Assembly: GCF_051132615.1 (NCBI RefSeq)
Contig: NZ_CP152375.1
Coordinates: 434,001 to 498,000, forward strand
Direction of reading: 5' to 3'
DNA: 64,000 nt
From: G051132615 sp051132615
Lineage (GTDB): Bacteria; Pseudomonadota; Gammaproteobacteria; Burkholderiales; Neisseriaceae
Below, piece after piece: positions 28,275-37,598 of the stretch. The number at the start of each line of letters is the position of its first letter. Position 1 is the first letter of the stretch. Made by a program: the position numbers and the translations under genes. The notes under the pieces were generated by a model, which worked only from the letters and a program-made list of their open reading frames with translations, was not told the origin of the DNA and did not search any database.

Positions 28275-30314
28275 ATGAGCAATGTTTTAAACAGAGAACT
28301 TGGTTTACTTGAATTTAATCGTCGTGTTCTGGCACAAGCAGAAGACCCAAACATTCCTTTACTGGAGCGTTTACGCTTCTTATGTATTGTCTCGTCCAAT
28401 TTAGATGAATTTTTTGAAGTACGGGTTGCCTGGCTAAAACAAAATAAAGAACAAAGAGTTAAACGTGGGCAATTGAATGTAGAAGAAAGCAAACAAATAC
28501 TTGCAGATATTGCTTCAACAGCCAAAGCACTGATCAGCAAACAATATAAAATCTTACGGGAAACATTATTGCCTACCTTGAAAGATGAGGGAATATGGTT
28601 TCTACGCCGTAGGGAATGGACAAAGGAACAACAACTTTGGGTGCATGCTTATTTTGTCAGAGAGCTATTACCTATTCTGACACCTATTGGTTTAGACCCT
28701 TCTCACCCATTTCCTAAGTTATTGAATAAATCTTTAAATTTTGTGGTCGAACTGGAAGGTAAAGATGCTTTTGGGCGCCAATCAAATATCGCAATTGTTC
28801 AAGCACCACGAATTTTACCCAGAATGGTCAGATTACCTGAACACATTAGCACAAGCCAAAATACGTTTGTTTTTTTATCTTCTATTTTACATGCTCATGT
28901 ACATGAGTTATTTTTAGGAATGGAAGTAAAAGGTTGTTATCAATTTCGGGTTACGCGTGATACCGATTTAGCCGTTGATGAAGAGGACATTAAAAACTTA
29001 CGTATTGCTATTGAAGATGAATTGCATGATAGACAGTATGGACAAGCCGTTCGACTGGAAGTAGCAGATACTTGCCCAGCTTATATGCAAGAATTTTTAT
29101 TGAAACAATTTGGTTTAAGCGAACAAGACTTATATTGTGTTGATGGCCCAGTCAATTTAGTGCGTATGATGTCTGTGCCTGATATGGTCAACCGTTCAGA
29201 TTTAGTCTTTCCTCCTTTCACACCCAGTATCCCAGCCGAATTGGTGAACCGCTCTATTTTTGATGCGATTTCTCGTTCAGATATTTTATTGCACCACCCT
29301 TACCAATCCTTTCAACCAGTCGTTGATTTGGTACAACAAGGTGCCATAGACCCAAGTGTTATTGCCATTAAAATGACCGTTTATCGAACGGGTACAGACT
29401 CCGATTTAATGAAAGCGCTTATCGCTGCTGCCCAAGCAGGTAAACAAGTGACAGTGGTGGTTGAACTGATGGCACGCTTTGACGAAGAAGCCAACATTAA
29501 CTGGGCTTCTTTACTGGAAGACGCTGGTGCGCATGTTGTTTATGGCGTATTTGGTTACAAAGTTCACGCGAAAATGCTGATGCTGGTTCGCAGAGAAAAT
29601 GGCCTTTTAAAACATTATGTTCATTTGGGCACAGGCAACTATAATCAAAAAACGGCCAGACTGTATACAGACTTTGGCTTACTTACCTGTGATGAAGACA
29701 TTGCCTCAGATGTGAATGATATTTTTATCCAGATTACAGGTTTAGGAAAAGCAGGCGGCTTGAAAAAACTCTTCCAAAGCCCATTTACTTTACACAATAT
29801 GGTCATCAGGAATATAGAAAGAGAAACCCAACATGCACTGTCTGGTAAAAAAGGACTGATTATTGCCAAAATGAATGCTCTAGTGGAAACACAGGTTATT
29901 GAGGCCTTATATAAGGCAAGCCAAGCGGGTGTCAAAATTCAATTGATCATTCGGGGTGTTTGTGGCTTACGACCTGGTGTAAAAGGGCTATCTGAAAATA
30001 TTTCGGTGCGTTCTATTGTAGGCAGATTTTTAGAACATCCCCGTATCTATTATTTTTATAATGATGCCAAAGAAGATTTATTTATTTCCAGTGCTGATTG
30101 GATGGGTAGGAATTTTTTCCGTCGTATAGAAACCTGTACCCCCATAACCAATAAAAAAGTAAAAAGACGGGTTTTTTATGAGGGTTTACGATTATTTTTA
30201 AGTGACAACTGTAACTCATGGGAAATGAATTCAGATGGTACATACAAAAAAAGGGTGGCACGTGGACAAAAACGTGCCGCTCAAACATTATTAATGCAAA
30301 AATATACAAAATAA
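28275..30314 (+). CDS. ppk: Polyphosphate kinase 1
   Basis: Makes inorganic polyphosphate from ATP reversibly. Four-domain PPK1 of 679 residues with N-terminal LNRELGLLEFNRRVLAQA, IAIKMTVYRTG at the start of the first phospholipase-D-like domain and the phospho-acceptor H431 in GYKVHAKMLMLVRR; HLGTGNYNQKTARLYTDFGL follows. The second domain has RSIVGRFLEHPRIYYF and SSADWMGRNFFRRIE. GGAG precedes the ATG. The DUF456 gene follows 11 bases on and is probably cotranscribed. Confidence 0.98.
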   Translation: MSNVLNRELGLLEFNRRVLAQAEDPNIPLLERLRFLCIVSSNLDEFFEVRVAWLKQNKEQRVKRGQLNVEESKQILADIASTAKALISKQYKILRETLLPTLKDEGIWFLRRREWTKEQQLWVHAYFVRELLPILTPIGLDPSHPFPKLLNKSLNFVVELEGKDAFGRQSNIAIVQAPRILPRMVRLPEHISTSQNTFVFLSSILHAHVHELFLGMEVKGCYQFRVTRDTDLAVDEEDIKNLRIAIEDELHDRQYGQAVRLEVADTCPAYMQEFLLKQFGLSEQDLYCVDGPVNLVRMMSVPDMVNRSDLVFPPFTPSIPAELVNRSIFDAISRSDILLHHPYQSFQPVVDLVQQGAIDPSVIAIKMTVYRTGTDSDLMKALIAAAQAGKQVTVVVELMARFDEEANINWASLLEDAGAHVVYGVFGYKVHAKMLMLVRRENGLLKHYVHLGTGNYNQKTARLYTDFGLLTCDEDIASDVNDIFIQITGLGKAGGLKKLFQSPFTLHNMVIRNIERETQHALSGKKGLIIAKMNALVETQVIEALYKASQAGVKIQLIIRGVCGLRPGVKGLSENISVRSIVGRFLEHPRIYYFYNDAKEDLFISSADWMGRNFFRRIETCTPITNKKVKRRVFYEGLRLFLSDNCNSWEMNSDGTYKKRVARGQKRAAQTLLMQKYTK

Positions 30315-30325
30315 AAGGAAATCAA

Positions 30326-30820
30326 ATGGAATGGTTCTTAGCCATTTTGGCTATTATATTATTAATTGGGGGATTAGCCGGTACAATACATCCGGCCATT
30401 CCAGGTTTACCATTAATGTTTGCAGGCTCATGGCTGCTCGCTTATGTGGGAAATTACCATTATATTGGCACCACATCACTGATTATTATTGGTGTGATTA
30501 CAGCAATTGGCATGTTGATGGATTTTATTGCAGGGCTACTGGGTGCAAAAATGACTGGCGCCAGTAAAAAAGCACTCTGGGGCAGTATTATCGGTGCAAT
30601 TGTGGGCATTTTTTTTGGCATTCCCGGTATTATTTTGGGCCCTTTATTAGGAGCTGCTGTTGGGGAATACTATGAAAAAAGAGATTTACTCAAGGCTGGC
30701 AAAGTAGGCATGGGCACATTTATCGGTTTTATTATAGGCACTGTAGCCAAAATTGGCTGTGCTTTAATGATTGTGTTTATTTTGATTTTTGGACACCTTT
30801 ACACTACATTCACTTCATAA
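30326..30820 (+). CDS. DUF456 family membrane protein
   Basis: Small inner-membrane protein of unknown function, 164 residues, with about five hydrophobic segments and many glycines. The motif IHPAIPGLPLMFAGSWLLA near residues 23-41 and the GxxxG-rich GSIIGAIVGIFFGIPGIILGPLLGA segment are typical of DUF456. The start MEWFLAIL at 30326 follows AAGGAAAT; an earlier in-frame start lies inside ppk1 and is not credible. Confidence 0.85.
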   Translation: MEWFLAILAIILLIGGLAGTIHPAIPGLPLMFAGSWLLAYVGNYHYIGTTSLIIIGVITAIGMLMDFIAGLLGAKMTGASKKALWGSIIGAIVGIFFGIPGIILGPLLGAAVGEYYEKRDLLKAGKVGMGTFIGFIIGTVAKIGCALMIVFILIFGHLYTTFTS

Positions 30821-30844
30821 AAAGGGGCATTTAAGCCCCCTTTT
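30819..30844. terminator. Terminator between the DUF456 gene and a convergent gene
   Basis: AAAAAGGGGC pairs with GCCCCCTTTT around a 6-base loop; the A and T tails allow function on both strands. Confidence 0.9.
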
Positions 30845-30855
30845 GTGAATCAATT

Positions 30856-31353
30856 TTATTTGACTACGTTGAATTTTATTTCTGGTTGTTTTTCACCATT
30901 TATTTCGATATTCAGAAGATATTGACCAATAGGATCATTTTCATCCAAGCTCCAACATGTACCTAGTTGTCTACTATCAGTCATTTGCTCAGTTGTATTG
31001 ATTGTCCAAATTTTACCATCTTTTGATGCAGAAATTTTTGCATCGGGATTATTAGAAGCAAAAGCACCTTTTGCTGGCAATGTAAATTGTTCAATTATTT
31101 TTGCTGTTGCCTCTAGGTTATCTTGATCGGTCAGTTCTGCTACCCAACAATAGATTTCTTTTTTTTCTCTAGAAAAAGAAAGATCATCACCGTTAATATC
31201 AACCAGCTCATCTTCATTATTTAATACACCTTTACCAAAATAAAGTTCATTAACAATAGCTGTATCTTGTATTACAGCAGGAGGCATTCTTTTGGCATAC
31301 ACCACAGTTGAACCCACAGACAAAATCAATAAACTTAACAAGACTCTTTTCAT
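30856..31353 (-). CDS. Hypothetical exported protein
   Basis: Not recognised. It is 165 residues with a clear signal peptide (KRVLLSLLILSVGSTVVYA, cleavage near residue 20) and a soluble mature part, presumably periplasmic. Two cysteines (in EIYCWVAEL and GTCWSLDE) could form a disulfide. The C-terminal half looks beta-rich. No linked neighbours suggest a role. Confidence 0.7.
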   Translation of the reverse strand: MKRVLLSLLILSVGSTVVYAKRMPPAVIQDTAIVNELYFGKGVLNNEDELVDINGDDLSFSREKKEIYCWVAELTDQDNLEATAKIIEQFTLPAKGAFASNNPDAKISASKDGKIWTINTTEQMTDSRQLGTCWSLDENDPIGQYLLNIEINGEKQPEIKFNVVK

Positions 31354-31526
31354 TTACTATTCTCTTTCCAAAAAAATTATAGCTGTTATTAATCATTTAA
31401 ATTACCGCATATATAAAATAATAGCATATTCTAAATTAATTAGTATCTCTATAACATAGATGAAACGCAGTATTATCCCTTAAAAAATAATTAAACGAAT
31501 AACTAAGGACTATTTAGATTCACAGC

Positions 31527-32063
31527 TTAATTCACAAAAGTATTCTTGACTCGCTTTGATTGATGAAAATAATTACCCCACACAATTAATGTGACAATTG
31601 AGCGTATAAGATCTGAAAAAAGCGAAGGGTCTTCTAATTCCACTATATCTCGGGCAAGAATAGCCATCATACCAGTGTCGATAGCAACAAACACGCATAA
31701 AACAATATACAATAAAATGAATAACTTTGGTGTACGTGATTTTTTTTGAAACACTTGAGTACACAAAAACAGCCCAAAGGGTATAAACAATATTTGACCA
31801 ACCAATTCAAAAAGTAAAATTGGTTGCCACATGTAATGATATGAATCTGAATTTAGTTCAGTTAATGCTGGCCATGTTTCAGAATTAATTACCTGAACAA
31901 CTTCATAAACTTGTCCTGCCCACAAAAACAAACTTACAAACAAACCCAAAATAGGTAAAATCAGCCAACCACCAATACCTTGAGGCCCATCAATAACTGA
32001 TTGAGATTTTTCAAGGGTAATAGGTGCTTCTGGCGTGGCATATGGGTTATTTTCTTCTTGCAT
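31527..32063 (-). CDS. DUF2569-like membrane protein
   Basis: 178-residue membrane protein. A polar N-terminus ends in GPQGIGGWLILPILGL, the characteristic start of the DUF2569 (YdgK-type) domain, followed by four hydrophobic helices. Function unknown. It is divergent from the exported PEP-binding-domain protein, with 70 bases between them. Confidence 0.75.
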   Translation of the reverse strand: MQEENNPYATPEAPITLEKSQSVIDGPQGIGGWLILPILGLFVSLFLWAGQVYEVVQVINSETWPALTELNSDSYHYMWQPILLFELVGQILFIPFGLFLCTQVFQKKSRTPKLFILLYIVLCVFVAIDTGMMAILARDIVELEDPSLFSDLIRSIVTLIVWGNYFHQSKRVKNTFVN

Positions 32064-32135
32064 GGATATATTCCCTTTTATATAAATATGATAAAGTCTA
32101 TCAAGTCTGCCTTTTTAATTATATGAGTTTTCTCA

Positions 32136-34103
32136 ATGAGTGTATCTTTTAATCAATTATTCGGAATAATATTAATCTGTTTTTTTTCTATACAAACAAC
32201 AACCGCACAAAGTGCGCGTAAGCCTTCTTATTATGAAAACAGAAAACAGCAACGATTAATTGCACCTAATGAGCGAACAACTCAATCAAAGCCGACTATT
32301 CACAACAATAAACTTAATTTTTTGAACCAATTAAAGACAGAAACTCAATTTCATCAATTGGCAAGGGTTTATCAGGTCGGTACTGTTTTTGAAATACCCC
32401 ATGTTTTATTTGTTATTGATCGCCATAAAAATAATCAAATTTATTATATCAATACACCTAAATACCAGTTACATGAAACCTTTATTCAAAAACGATTAAA
32501 TAAACAATTGGATCGACGAGCCATAAACGAAAATTATGAATTGCCCCAACGCCGTTTTATCTTTGGTACCTTAAGTTGGCAAAACGCATATCAGGGGTAT
32601 ACCTATGAATTTTGGGAAGGTGATCAGCTTACGCCCTCACTACTGCACACAGCACAAAAACAGGTACAACAAAGTTTTTTTGCACCTGTTATTTTTAAAA
32701 CCAATTCAACCAAACACGAACAATTGGCCAAAGAAAATAATATAGCCTACATCACTCAAGCCAAACTGATTGGCGAACAACCTTTAATGGTGTTAAATAC
32801 AGGGAAAGCAGCAGGCACTCTAAAAGTTATTTATTCTGATGAAGAATTAAATCAAGTCACCCCTAATGATATTGTGATCTTAAAAGATGTGCCAATTAGT
32901 TTACCTCCTGTTGCAGCAGTCATTACTGAACAACCTTCTACTATTCTGTCTCACGTGAATTTACTGACAAAAAACTGGGGCGTGCCTAATATTTACTTAA
33001 AAAATGCGCAGCAGATTCTACAAACCTATATAGGCAAACCCATTACACTGAATGTACGTTCTAACCAATATGAGATACTACCGTACCAACAAATAAAGCA
33101 GACAAAACCCATTTCGCCTCCTATCAATTTGCCACGCCCTAACCTATCTCATACACAACTAAAAACATTACACCAACTCAGAAAACAAGACAGCACTATT
33201 TGTGGCAGTAAAGCAGCCAACCTGGGCGAAATAAAACATTATTTGCCTAAAGTTATTATTCCTAATGGATTTTGTATTCCATTTGCGCAATACCACCAAT
33301 TTATGCAAAAAAATGGCTTAAAACAGATTTTATCCCAATTAGAAAAAAGAGAAGATTTTCAAAATAATCCCAAAATACGCCAACAAGAATTAGCCAAATT
33401 AAGAGCATTAATCATCACTTGGCCTATTGATCAAGATTTAAAAAACACTTGGCAAACACAATGGCAAAACCAATTGAATAAAACGGGGGTTTTTATCCGT
33501 AGTTCTTCCAATTCGGAGGATCTGCCTCATTTTAGTGGTGCTGGTTTATACACAACAATTGCTAATGTAAAAACCGATATTCAATTTGAACAAGCCATAA
33601 AAGAAGTATGGGCTTCTGTATTTAATTATGAAGCATATGAAGCCAGACGAGTGGCACACTTACCTACCGATAGTGTGATGATGAGTATTCTGATACAAGA
33701 AGCGGTTGATTCAGATTATTCTGGGGTAATGATTACACAAGACCCATTTAATTCAAGCAACCCGTATGCAACTTATATTGTTGCGAAAAAAGGCATTGGT
33801 ATCAAAGTGGTTGAGGGCAAAAGATTGGCCGAACAAATTTTATACTCAAATTGGTCTCGAGCGATTCAAATACTCAGCCAATCAGAAGAAGACTCTGAGT
33901 TAAAACTAGATGATCAAGGTGGGGTTCTCGAACAGCCAATACAATATAAACAGCGAGTATTAAATGACCAGTACATTATTCAATTAGCCCAAACAGGGCA
34001 TTTAATTAAACAGATTTTTAAAGGTAAAGAGCAAGATATTGAGTGGGCAATCAAAAATGATCAAATCATTATTTTACAAGCCCGCCCGTACATTACCCAC
34101 TGA
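32136..34103 (+). CDS. Exported PEP/pyruvate-binding-domain protein
   Basis: 655 residues with a hydrophobic N-terminus (LFGIILICFFSIQTTTAQS, predicted cleavage near residue 25), so probably exported. The signal lacks positive charges before the core, which is atypical. Residues 245-300 resemble the swivelling phosphohistidine domain (EQPSTILSHVNLLTKNWGVP, with the histidine in place). The C-terminal 300 residues match the ATP-grasp PEP/pyruvate-binding domain: SKAANLGEIK, VFIRSSSNSEDLPHFSGAGLY, VDSDYSGVMITQDP and IILQARPYI. Domain order is reversed relative to PEP synthase and no C-terminal PEP barrel is present, so it is not a normal PpsA. Substrate unknown. Confidence 0.75.
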   Translation: MSVSFNQLFGIILICFFSIQTTTAQSARKPSYYENRKQQRLIAPNERTTQSKPTIHNNKLNFLNQLKTETQFHQLARVYQVGTVFEIPHVLFVIDRHKNNQIYYINTPKYQLHETFIQKRLNKQLDRRAINENYELPQRRFIFGTLSWQNAYQGYTYEFWEGDQLTPSLLHTAQKQVQQSFFAPVIFKTNSTKHEQLAKENNIAYITQAKLIGEQPLMVLNTGKAAGTLKVIYSDEELNQVTPNDIVILKDVPISLPPVAAVITEQPSTILSHVNLLTKNWGVPNIYLKNAQQILQTYIGKPITLNVRSNQYEILPYQQIKQTKPISPPINLPRPNLSHTQLKTLHQLRKQDSTICGSKAANLGEIKHYLPKVIIPNGFCIPFAQYHQFMQKNGLKQILSQLEKREDFQNNPKIRQQELAKLRALIITWPIDQDLKNTWQTQWQNQLNKTGVFIRSSSNSEDLPHFSGAGLYTTIANVKTDIQFEQAIKEVWASVFNYEAYEARRVAHLPTDSVMMSILIQEAVDSDYSGVMITQDPFNSSNPYATYIVAKKGIGIKVVEGKRLAEQILYSNWSRAIQILSQSEEDSELKLDDQGGVLEQPIQYKQRVLNDQYIIQLAQTGHLIKQIFKGKEQDIEWAIKNDQIIILQARPYITH

Positions 34104-34121
34104 AGTATCATTTGATTGGAT

Positions 34122-34568
34122 TTACAGATATTCATCGTGGGTATAAGGAATTTCGAGTAATTGTGCTTGAACAGATAAATTGGCCTTTAAAGAACGTCCA
34201 ATGGGGCAATCTGCTTGAGCTTTTGCCACTAATTGATCAAAAAGAGCTTGCTCAATATTTGGAATAAATGCTTTTACATTGATACATGATTCAGTGATGG
34301 CACCTTGTTGAGAATCCAAATGAACCGTTGCCATAACTTTTAAATTTATGTCACTAAAGCCTGATTGTGTCAGTAAACTACTTAACATCATACAATAGCA
34401 GCTAGCATGAGCAGCAGCCAATAGCTCCTCAGGGTTAGTCGCAATCTCTTCTTTCAATGTAGAAGCAAAACTCAAAGCTGTTTTATTTAATGCTTTGCTC
34501 TCAGACATTAATATACCAGAGCCCTCTTGTATTGTGCCATCCCATACAGCGATGGAGAAACACTCCAT
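34122..34568 (-). CDS. OsmC family peroxiredoxin
   Basis: 148-residue OsmC/Ohr-fold thiol peroxidase that reduces organic hydroperoxides. The expected cysteine pair is visible in AAHASCYCMML and in AQADCPIG. The N-terminus SIAVWDGTIQEGSG and the NPEELLAAAHA block place it with OsmC rather than Ohr. AAGGAAA precedes the ATG. It converges with the upstream gene and is not obviously in an operon. Confidence 0.9.
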   Translation of the reverse strand: MECFSIAVWDGTIQEGSGILMSESKALNKTALSFASTLKEEIATNPEELLAAAHASCYCMMLSSLLTQSGFSDINLKVMATVHLDSQQGAITESCINVKAFIPNIEQALFDQLVAKAQADCPIGRSLKANLSVQAQLLEIPYTHDEYL

Positions 34569-34675
34569 TGTTTTTCCTTTTTCCTAAATACATCATAAAT
34601 CGTGTCGTATTTTATGGTAAGAAAAAAGAAAGCTTTAAAATTAGTATGATTCGATTATTGGTTCAGATTAGCCGT

Positions 34676-35782
34676 TTATGCTTCAACCAATTGAAAAGGT
34701 ACTTCGATAAACTTTTGTCCATTAATGATAATAGTCAGTTTATGTTCCCCTAAATAAAACTTTCTAGTCGTTATTACCTTAAAATTGTGCGCCTTATTTA
34801 TACACTTTTTATGATTATTTGAATAGTTTTTTTCGCTAATTTTAAATATTTTTTTATAAAATTTACCATTATTAAGCAAAAAAGAAATACCATACTCCAA
34901 ACGAATATTTTTATTTTGTTCTGACAAATTATGGATACAAAAAGAAAATCGTAAAGAAGAACCAACAGGAACAATTGGGGTTTCTAGCATAAACTGACTC
35001 AATTCAATTGACTGAGCATCTAGGCCATATAAAGACATTATTTCAGGATGAGCTTTTTTCAATAAGGTGCGGCAACCATGTTTGACTACTGCATCAACGT
35101 CTTTATTGGCACCGTGCCACAATTGGGCAAGGTGCACAACTTTATCTGGATGATCTTTAGCAATATCATTTAAATTATTGGCAACACTGCGTCTGACAGA
35201 AGGATGAGGATCATTCTTCAGTTTTTCCAAAACCGGAAAAATTGGTGTAGGGTCCATTTTAAACATAGGCAAAGCCATTGCCCATGGCAATCTTGGACGT
35301 AAACCTTCTGAGGCAAGCCTACGCACAAAAGCATGCTCATGCTCTGACCAAATAGACATCTGTTTGAGCATCTTTTCAGGGTATTTAATCAAAAAAGGAC
35401 GCACAGCAAACTCACAACTGATTAACTGGGTAACGCACTCCATTGCTTCAACAGCATGCTCATATTCATGGATACCATACTGTTCGATATAATCGGGTAA
35501 AAACATAAAAGCCAAACCCCAATCAGAACGCTCGTGATGAGTAGACTCATTTGCAATTTGTTTTAAATAAGGCACAGCCAATTTAAAGTCTTTTGGTAAA
35601 AACTGATGTAAAACCTCAGCAGTATGACGCATACGTTGTTTAAGCTCTTTTTGAGGCCAGTCTTGAACAAAAATACTGTCAATAAATTGTTTCCGATTAA
35701 AAGAAGGTAATATGCCATCTAATGTCTCTGATAACATATGATAGAACTCTAAAGAATAGACATCCTTTAATAAGCTCCCCAT
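34676..35782 (-). CDS. alkC: AlkC-type DNA glycosylase, HEAT-like
   Basis: 368-residue alpha-solenoid protein. The region up to ~250 is HEAT-like, with RSDWGLAFMFLPDYIEQYG, VRRLASEGLRPRLPWA and HPSVRRSVANNLNDIAKDHP, typical of the AlkC/AlkD family that excises 3-methyladenine and related lesions from DNA. The extra C-terminal ~100 residues are beta-rich (SSLRFSFCIHNLSEQN...), matching the Ig-like domain that distinguishes AlkC. A strong AAGGAGGTG site precedes the ATG. The annotation rests on the repeats and the C-terminal domain together. Confidence 0.82.
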   Translation of the reverse strand: MGSLLKDVYSLEFYHMLSETLDGILPSFNRKQFIDSIFVQDWPQKELKQRMRHTAEVLHQFLPKDFKLAVPYLKQIANESTHHERSDWGLAFMFLPDYIEQYGIHEYEHAVEAMECVTQLISCEFAVRPFLIKYPEKMLKQMSIWSEHEHAFVRRLASEGLRPRLPWAMALPMFKMDPTPIFPVLEKLKNDPHPSVRRSVANNLNDIAKDHPDKVVHLAQLWHGANKDVDAVVKHGCRTLLKKAHPEIMSLYGLDAQSIELSQFMLETPIVPVGSSLRFSFCIHNLSEQNKNIRLEYGISFLLNNGKFYKKIFKISEKNYSNNHKKCINKAHNFKVITTRKFYLGEHKLTIIINGQKFIEVPFQLVEA

Positions 35783-35821
35783 CTATTCACCTCCTTTTTT
35801 ATTCACAACCGTATTTTGTCA

Positions 35822-36667
35822 TCAGGAAAAAGTATCACAACTGTTGATATTACCTTTGTCAAAACCACGTTTAAACCATTCATACCGCTGCGCAGAAGTA
35901 CCATGAGTGAAACTATCAGGGACAACCCTACCTGAGCTTTGTTGTTGTAGTCTATCGTCTCCAATTGCTTGTGCTGTATTTAATGCTGCCTCTAAATCAC
36001 CTATTTCTAAAATATTCTGCTTTTGCATTTCATGTCCCCAAATTCCTGCCAAACAATCTGCTTGTAACTCCATTTTGACAGACAACTTATTGGCACCTGC
36101 TTCGCTTAATCTTTGTTGTTGCGCACGAACTTTTGTATCAATACCCAGCAAATGTTGGACATGATGCCCTACTTCATGAGCCACAACATAACCTTGTGCA
36201 AAATCACCACCACCGCCTAGTTTATTTTTCATGTCATCATAAAAAGACAAATCAATATAAATGGTTTCATCTGCTGGGCAATAAAAAGGCCCCATAACTG
36301 CTTGCCCCGCACCACATCCTGTACGTGTGACATTCCGATACAAAACCAATTTAGGTTCTTTATATTGTTTGCCTAATTGAGCAAATTGCTGTTGCCATGT
36401 ATCTTCTGTTGAAGCTAAAACAACTGATGTTAACTGCGCCCATTCTTGTTCTTGTGCATCAGCAACGACTGGTTGTGTTTGAGTAGGTTCGCTGAGTGTT
36501 TGGCTTGTATTCAGTAAAGGGGATAAATCCACACCATAATAGCCAGCAACCAGTACAACAATAAACATAATAATTTTTACTTTACCGCCACCAAACAGAA
36601 AACCACCACCAGAGCTTCCTCTACGATCTTCAATATTATTACTTTGTCTACGGTCTTTCCAGCGCAT
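35822..36667 (-). CDS. ypfJ: Neutral zinc metallopeptidase, YpfJ family
   Basis: 281-residue membrane-anchored protease-like protein. The N-terminus MRWKDRRQSNNIEDRRG is characteristic, followed by one membrane segment (residues 30-48) and a periplasmic domain with the zinc motif HEVGHHVQH near residue 165. The downstream ELQADCLAGIWGH supplies the third ligand. C-terminal HGTSAQRYEWFKRGFD is conserved. GAGGTGA precedes the ATG. Physiological substrate unknown. Confidence 0.92.
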   Translation of the reverse strand: MRWKDRRQSNNIEDRRGSSGGGFLFGGGKVKIIMFIVVLVAGYYGVDLSPLLNTSQTLSEPTQTQPVVADAQEQEWAQLTSVVLASTEDTWQQQFAQLGKQYKEPKLVLYRNVTRTGCGAGQAVMGPFYCPADETIYIDLSFYDDMKNKLGGGGDFAQGYVVAHEVGHHVQHLLGIDTKVRAQQQRLSEAGANKLSVKMELQADCLAGIWGHEMQKQNILEIGDLEAALNTAQAIGDDRLQQQSSGRVVPDSFTHGTSAQRYEWFKRGFDKGNINSCDTFS

Positions 36668-36711
36668 TATTCACCTCGGTGTATTTTGTGATCAGTTTGG
36701 CTATTTTACGC

Positions 36712-36742
36712 TTGACTCTCACACTGTGTCAGTATTTAGAAT
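36712..36742 (+). promoter_or_regulatory. MerR-type promoter with 19-bp spacer and dyad
   Basis: TTGACT (36712-36717) and TAGAAT (36737-36742) are separated by exactly 19 bases, the long spacer typical of MerR-controlled promoters. The spacer holds an imperfect dyad, ACTCTCACACTGTGTCAGT (36715-36733), symmetric at 14 of 18 positions. It lies 30 bases before the merR-like gene, so autoregulation of the merR-gyrI-clbS operon is likely. Confidence 0.75.
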
Positions 36743-36772
36743 AGAAACAATGACTCTCAATTGGAAAAAACA

Positions 36773-37591
36773 ATGTTTAAAATAGGTGATTTTTCAAGAT
36801 TAGCAAATATCAGTGTGCGAATGCTTAGGCATTATGACAAAATTGAACTGTTGAAACCGCAAAAAACTGACAATTTAACAGGTTATCGCTATTACACAGC
36901 CAGTCAATTACATGAAATCAATCAAATCCGTACCCTTAAAAGTATGGGGTTTGGGCTTGCACTCATTAAGGAAATTCTGTCTACTCCTGATGATATTAAT
37001 AAAATTAAATCTTTTTTTAACTCTAGAGAAACCGAGCTACAAGAGGAATTAAATTTACTGATGCACCAAAAACAGCAACTAGAGCAAATATACGATCAAT
37101 TAAACAATAATCGTTTTAGTATTCCCTATCATCCTCACTTAAAAGAGTTTCCAGCAAGAACGGTCATTAGCTTAAGAAAAATCATACCTAATTATATGCA
37201 AGAAGGGATTTTATGGACACAAATCATGCAAGCTGTAAATCAACACAATATTACGCTTGCCCACCCAGTAGACAGTATGGCTATTTTTCATGACCCTGAA
37301 TATCAAGAACAAGATGTTGATGTGGAAATTCAAATGACTGTCTCCAAGCTATATGAAAATCAGGATGACATTATGTATAAAAACACTCAAGGGTGTTTAG
37401 CAGTAACCGTTATGATGAACGGTAGTTATGATCAAATTTCAATGGTACAACAAGCTGTTGCTCAATGGATGGAGCAACATCATTATCGGTTATCAGGCCC
37501 TATGTTCAATATTTACCATGTTTCGGTTGCGCAAAACCCAAACCCTGAACATTGGGTGACGGAAGCTTGTTACCCTGTCGTTAAATTATAA
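36773..37591 (+). CDS. MerR family regulator with GyrI-like effector domain
   Basis: 272-residue transcription factor. The N-terminal helix-turn-helix (FKIGDFSRLANISVRMLRHYD) and wing are classical MerR, followed by a coiled dimerisation helix (residues 75-115). The C-terminal half is a GyrI/BmrR-like small-molecule pocket with tandem alpha/beta units. This architecture fits multidrug-type activators such as BmrR. The ATG at 36773 is used; a TTG four codons upstream is possible. It leads an operon with a second GyrI-like protein and a ClbS-like protein. Confidence 0.9.
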   Translation: MFKIGDFSRLANISVRMLRHYDKIELLKPQKTDNLTGYRYYTASQLHEINQIRTLKSMGFGLALIKEILSTPDDINKIKSFFNSRETELQEELNLLMHQKQQLEQIYDQLNNNRFSIPYHPHLKEFPARTVISLRKIIPNYMQEGILWTQIMQAVNQHNITLAHPVDSMAIFHDPEYQEQDVDVEIQMTVSKLYENQDDIMYKNTQGCLAVTVMMNGSYDQISMVQQAVAQWMEQHHYRLSGPMFNIYHVSVAQNPNPEHWVTEACYPVVKL

Positions 37592-37598
37592 GGAATCA

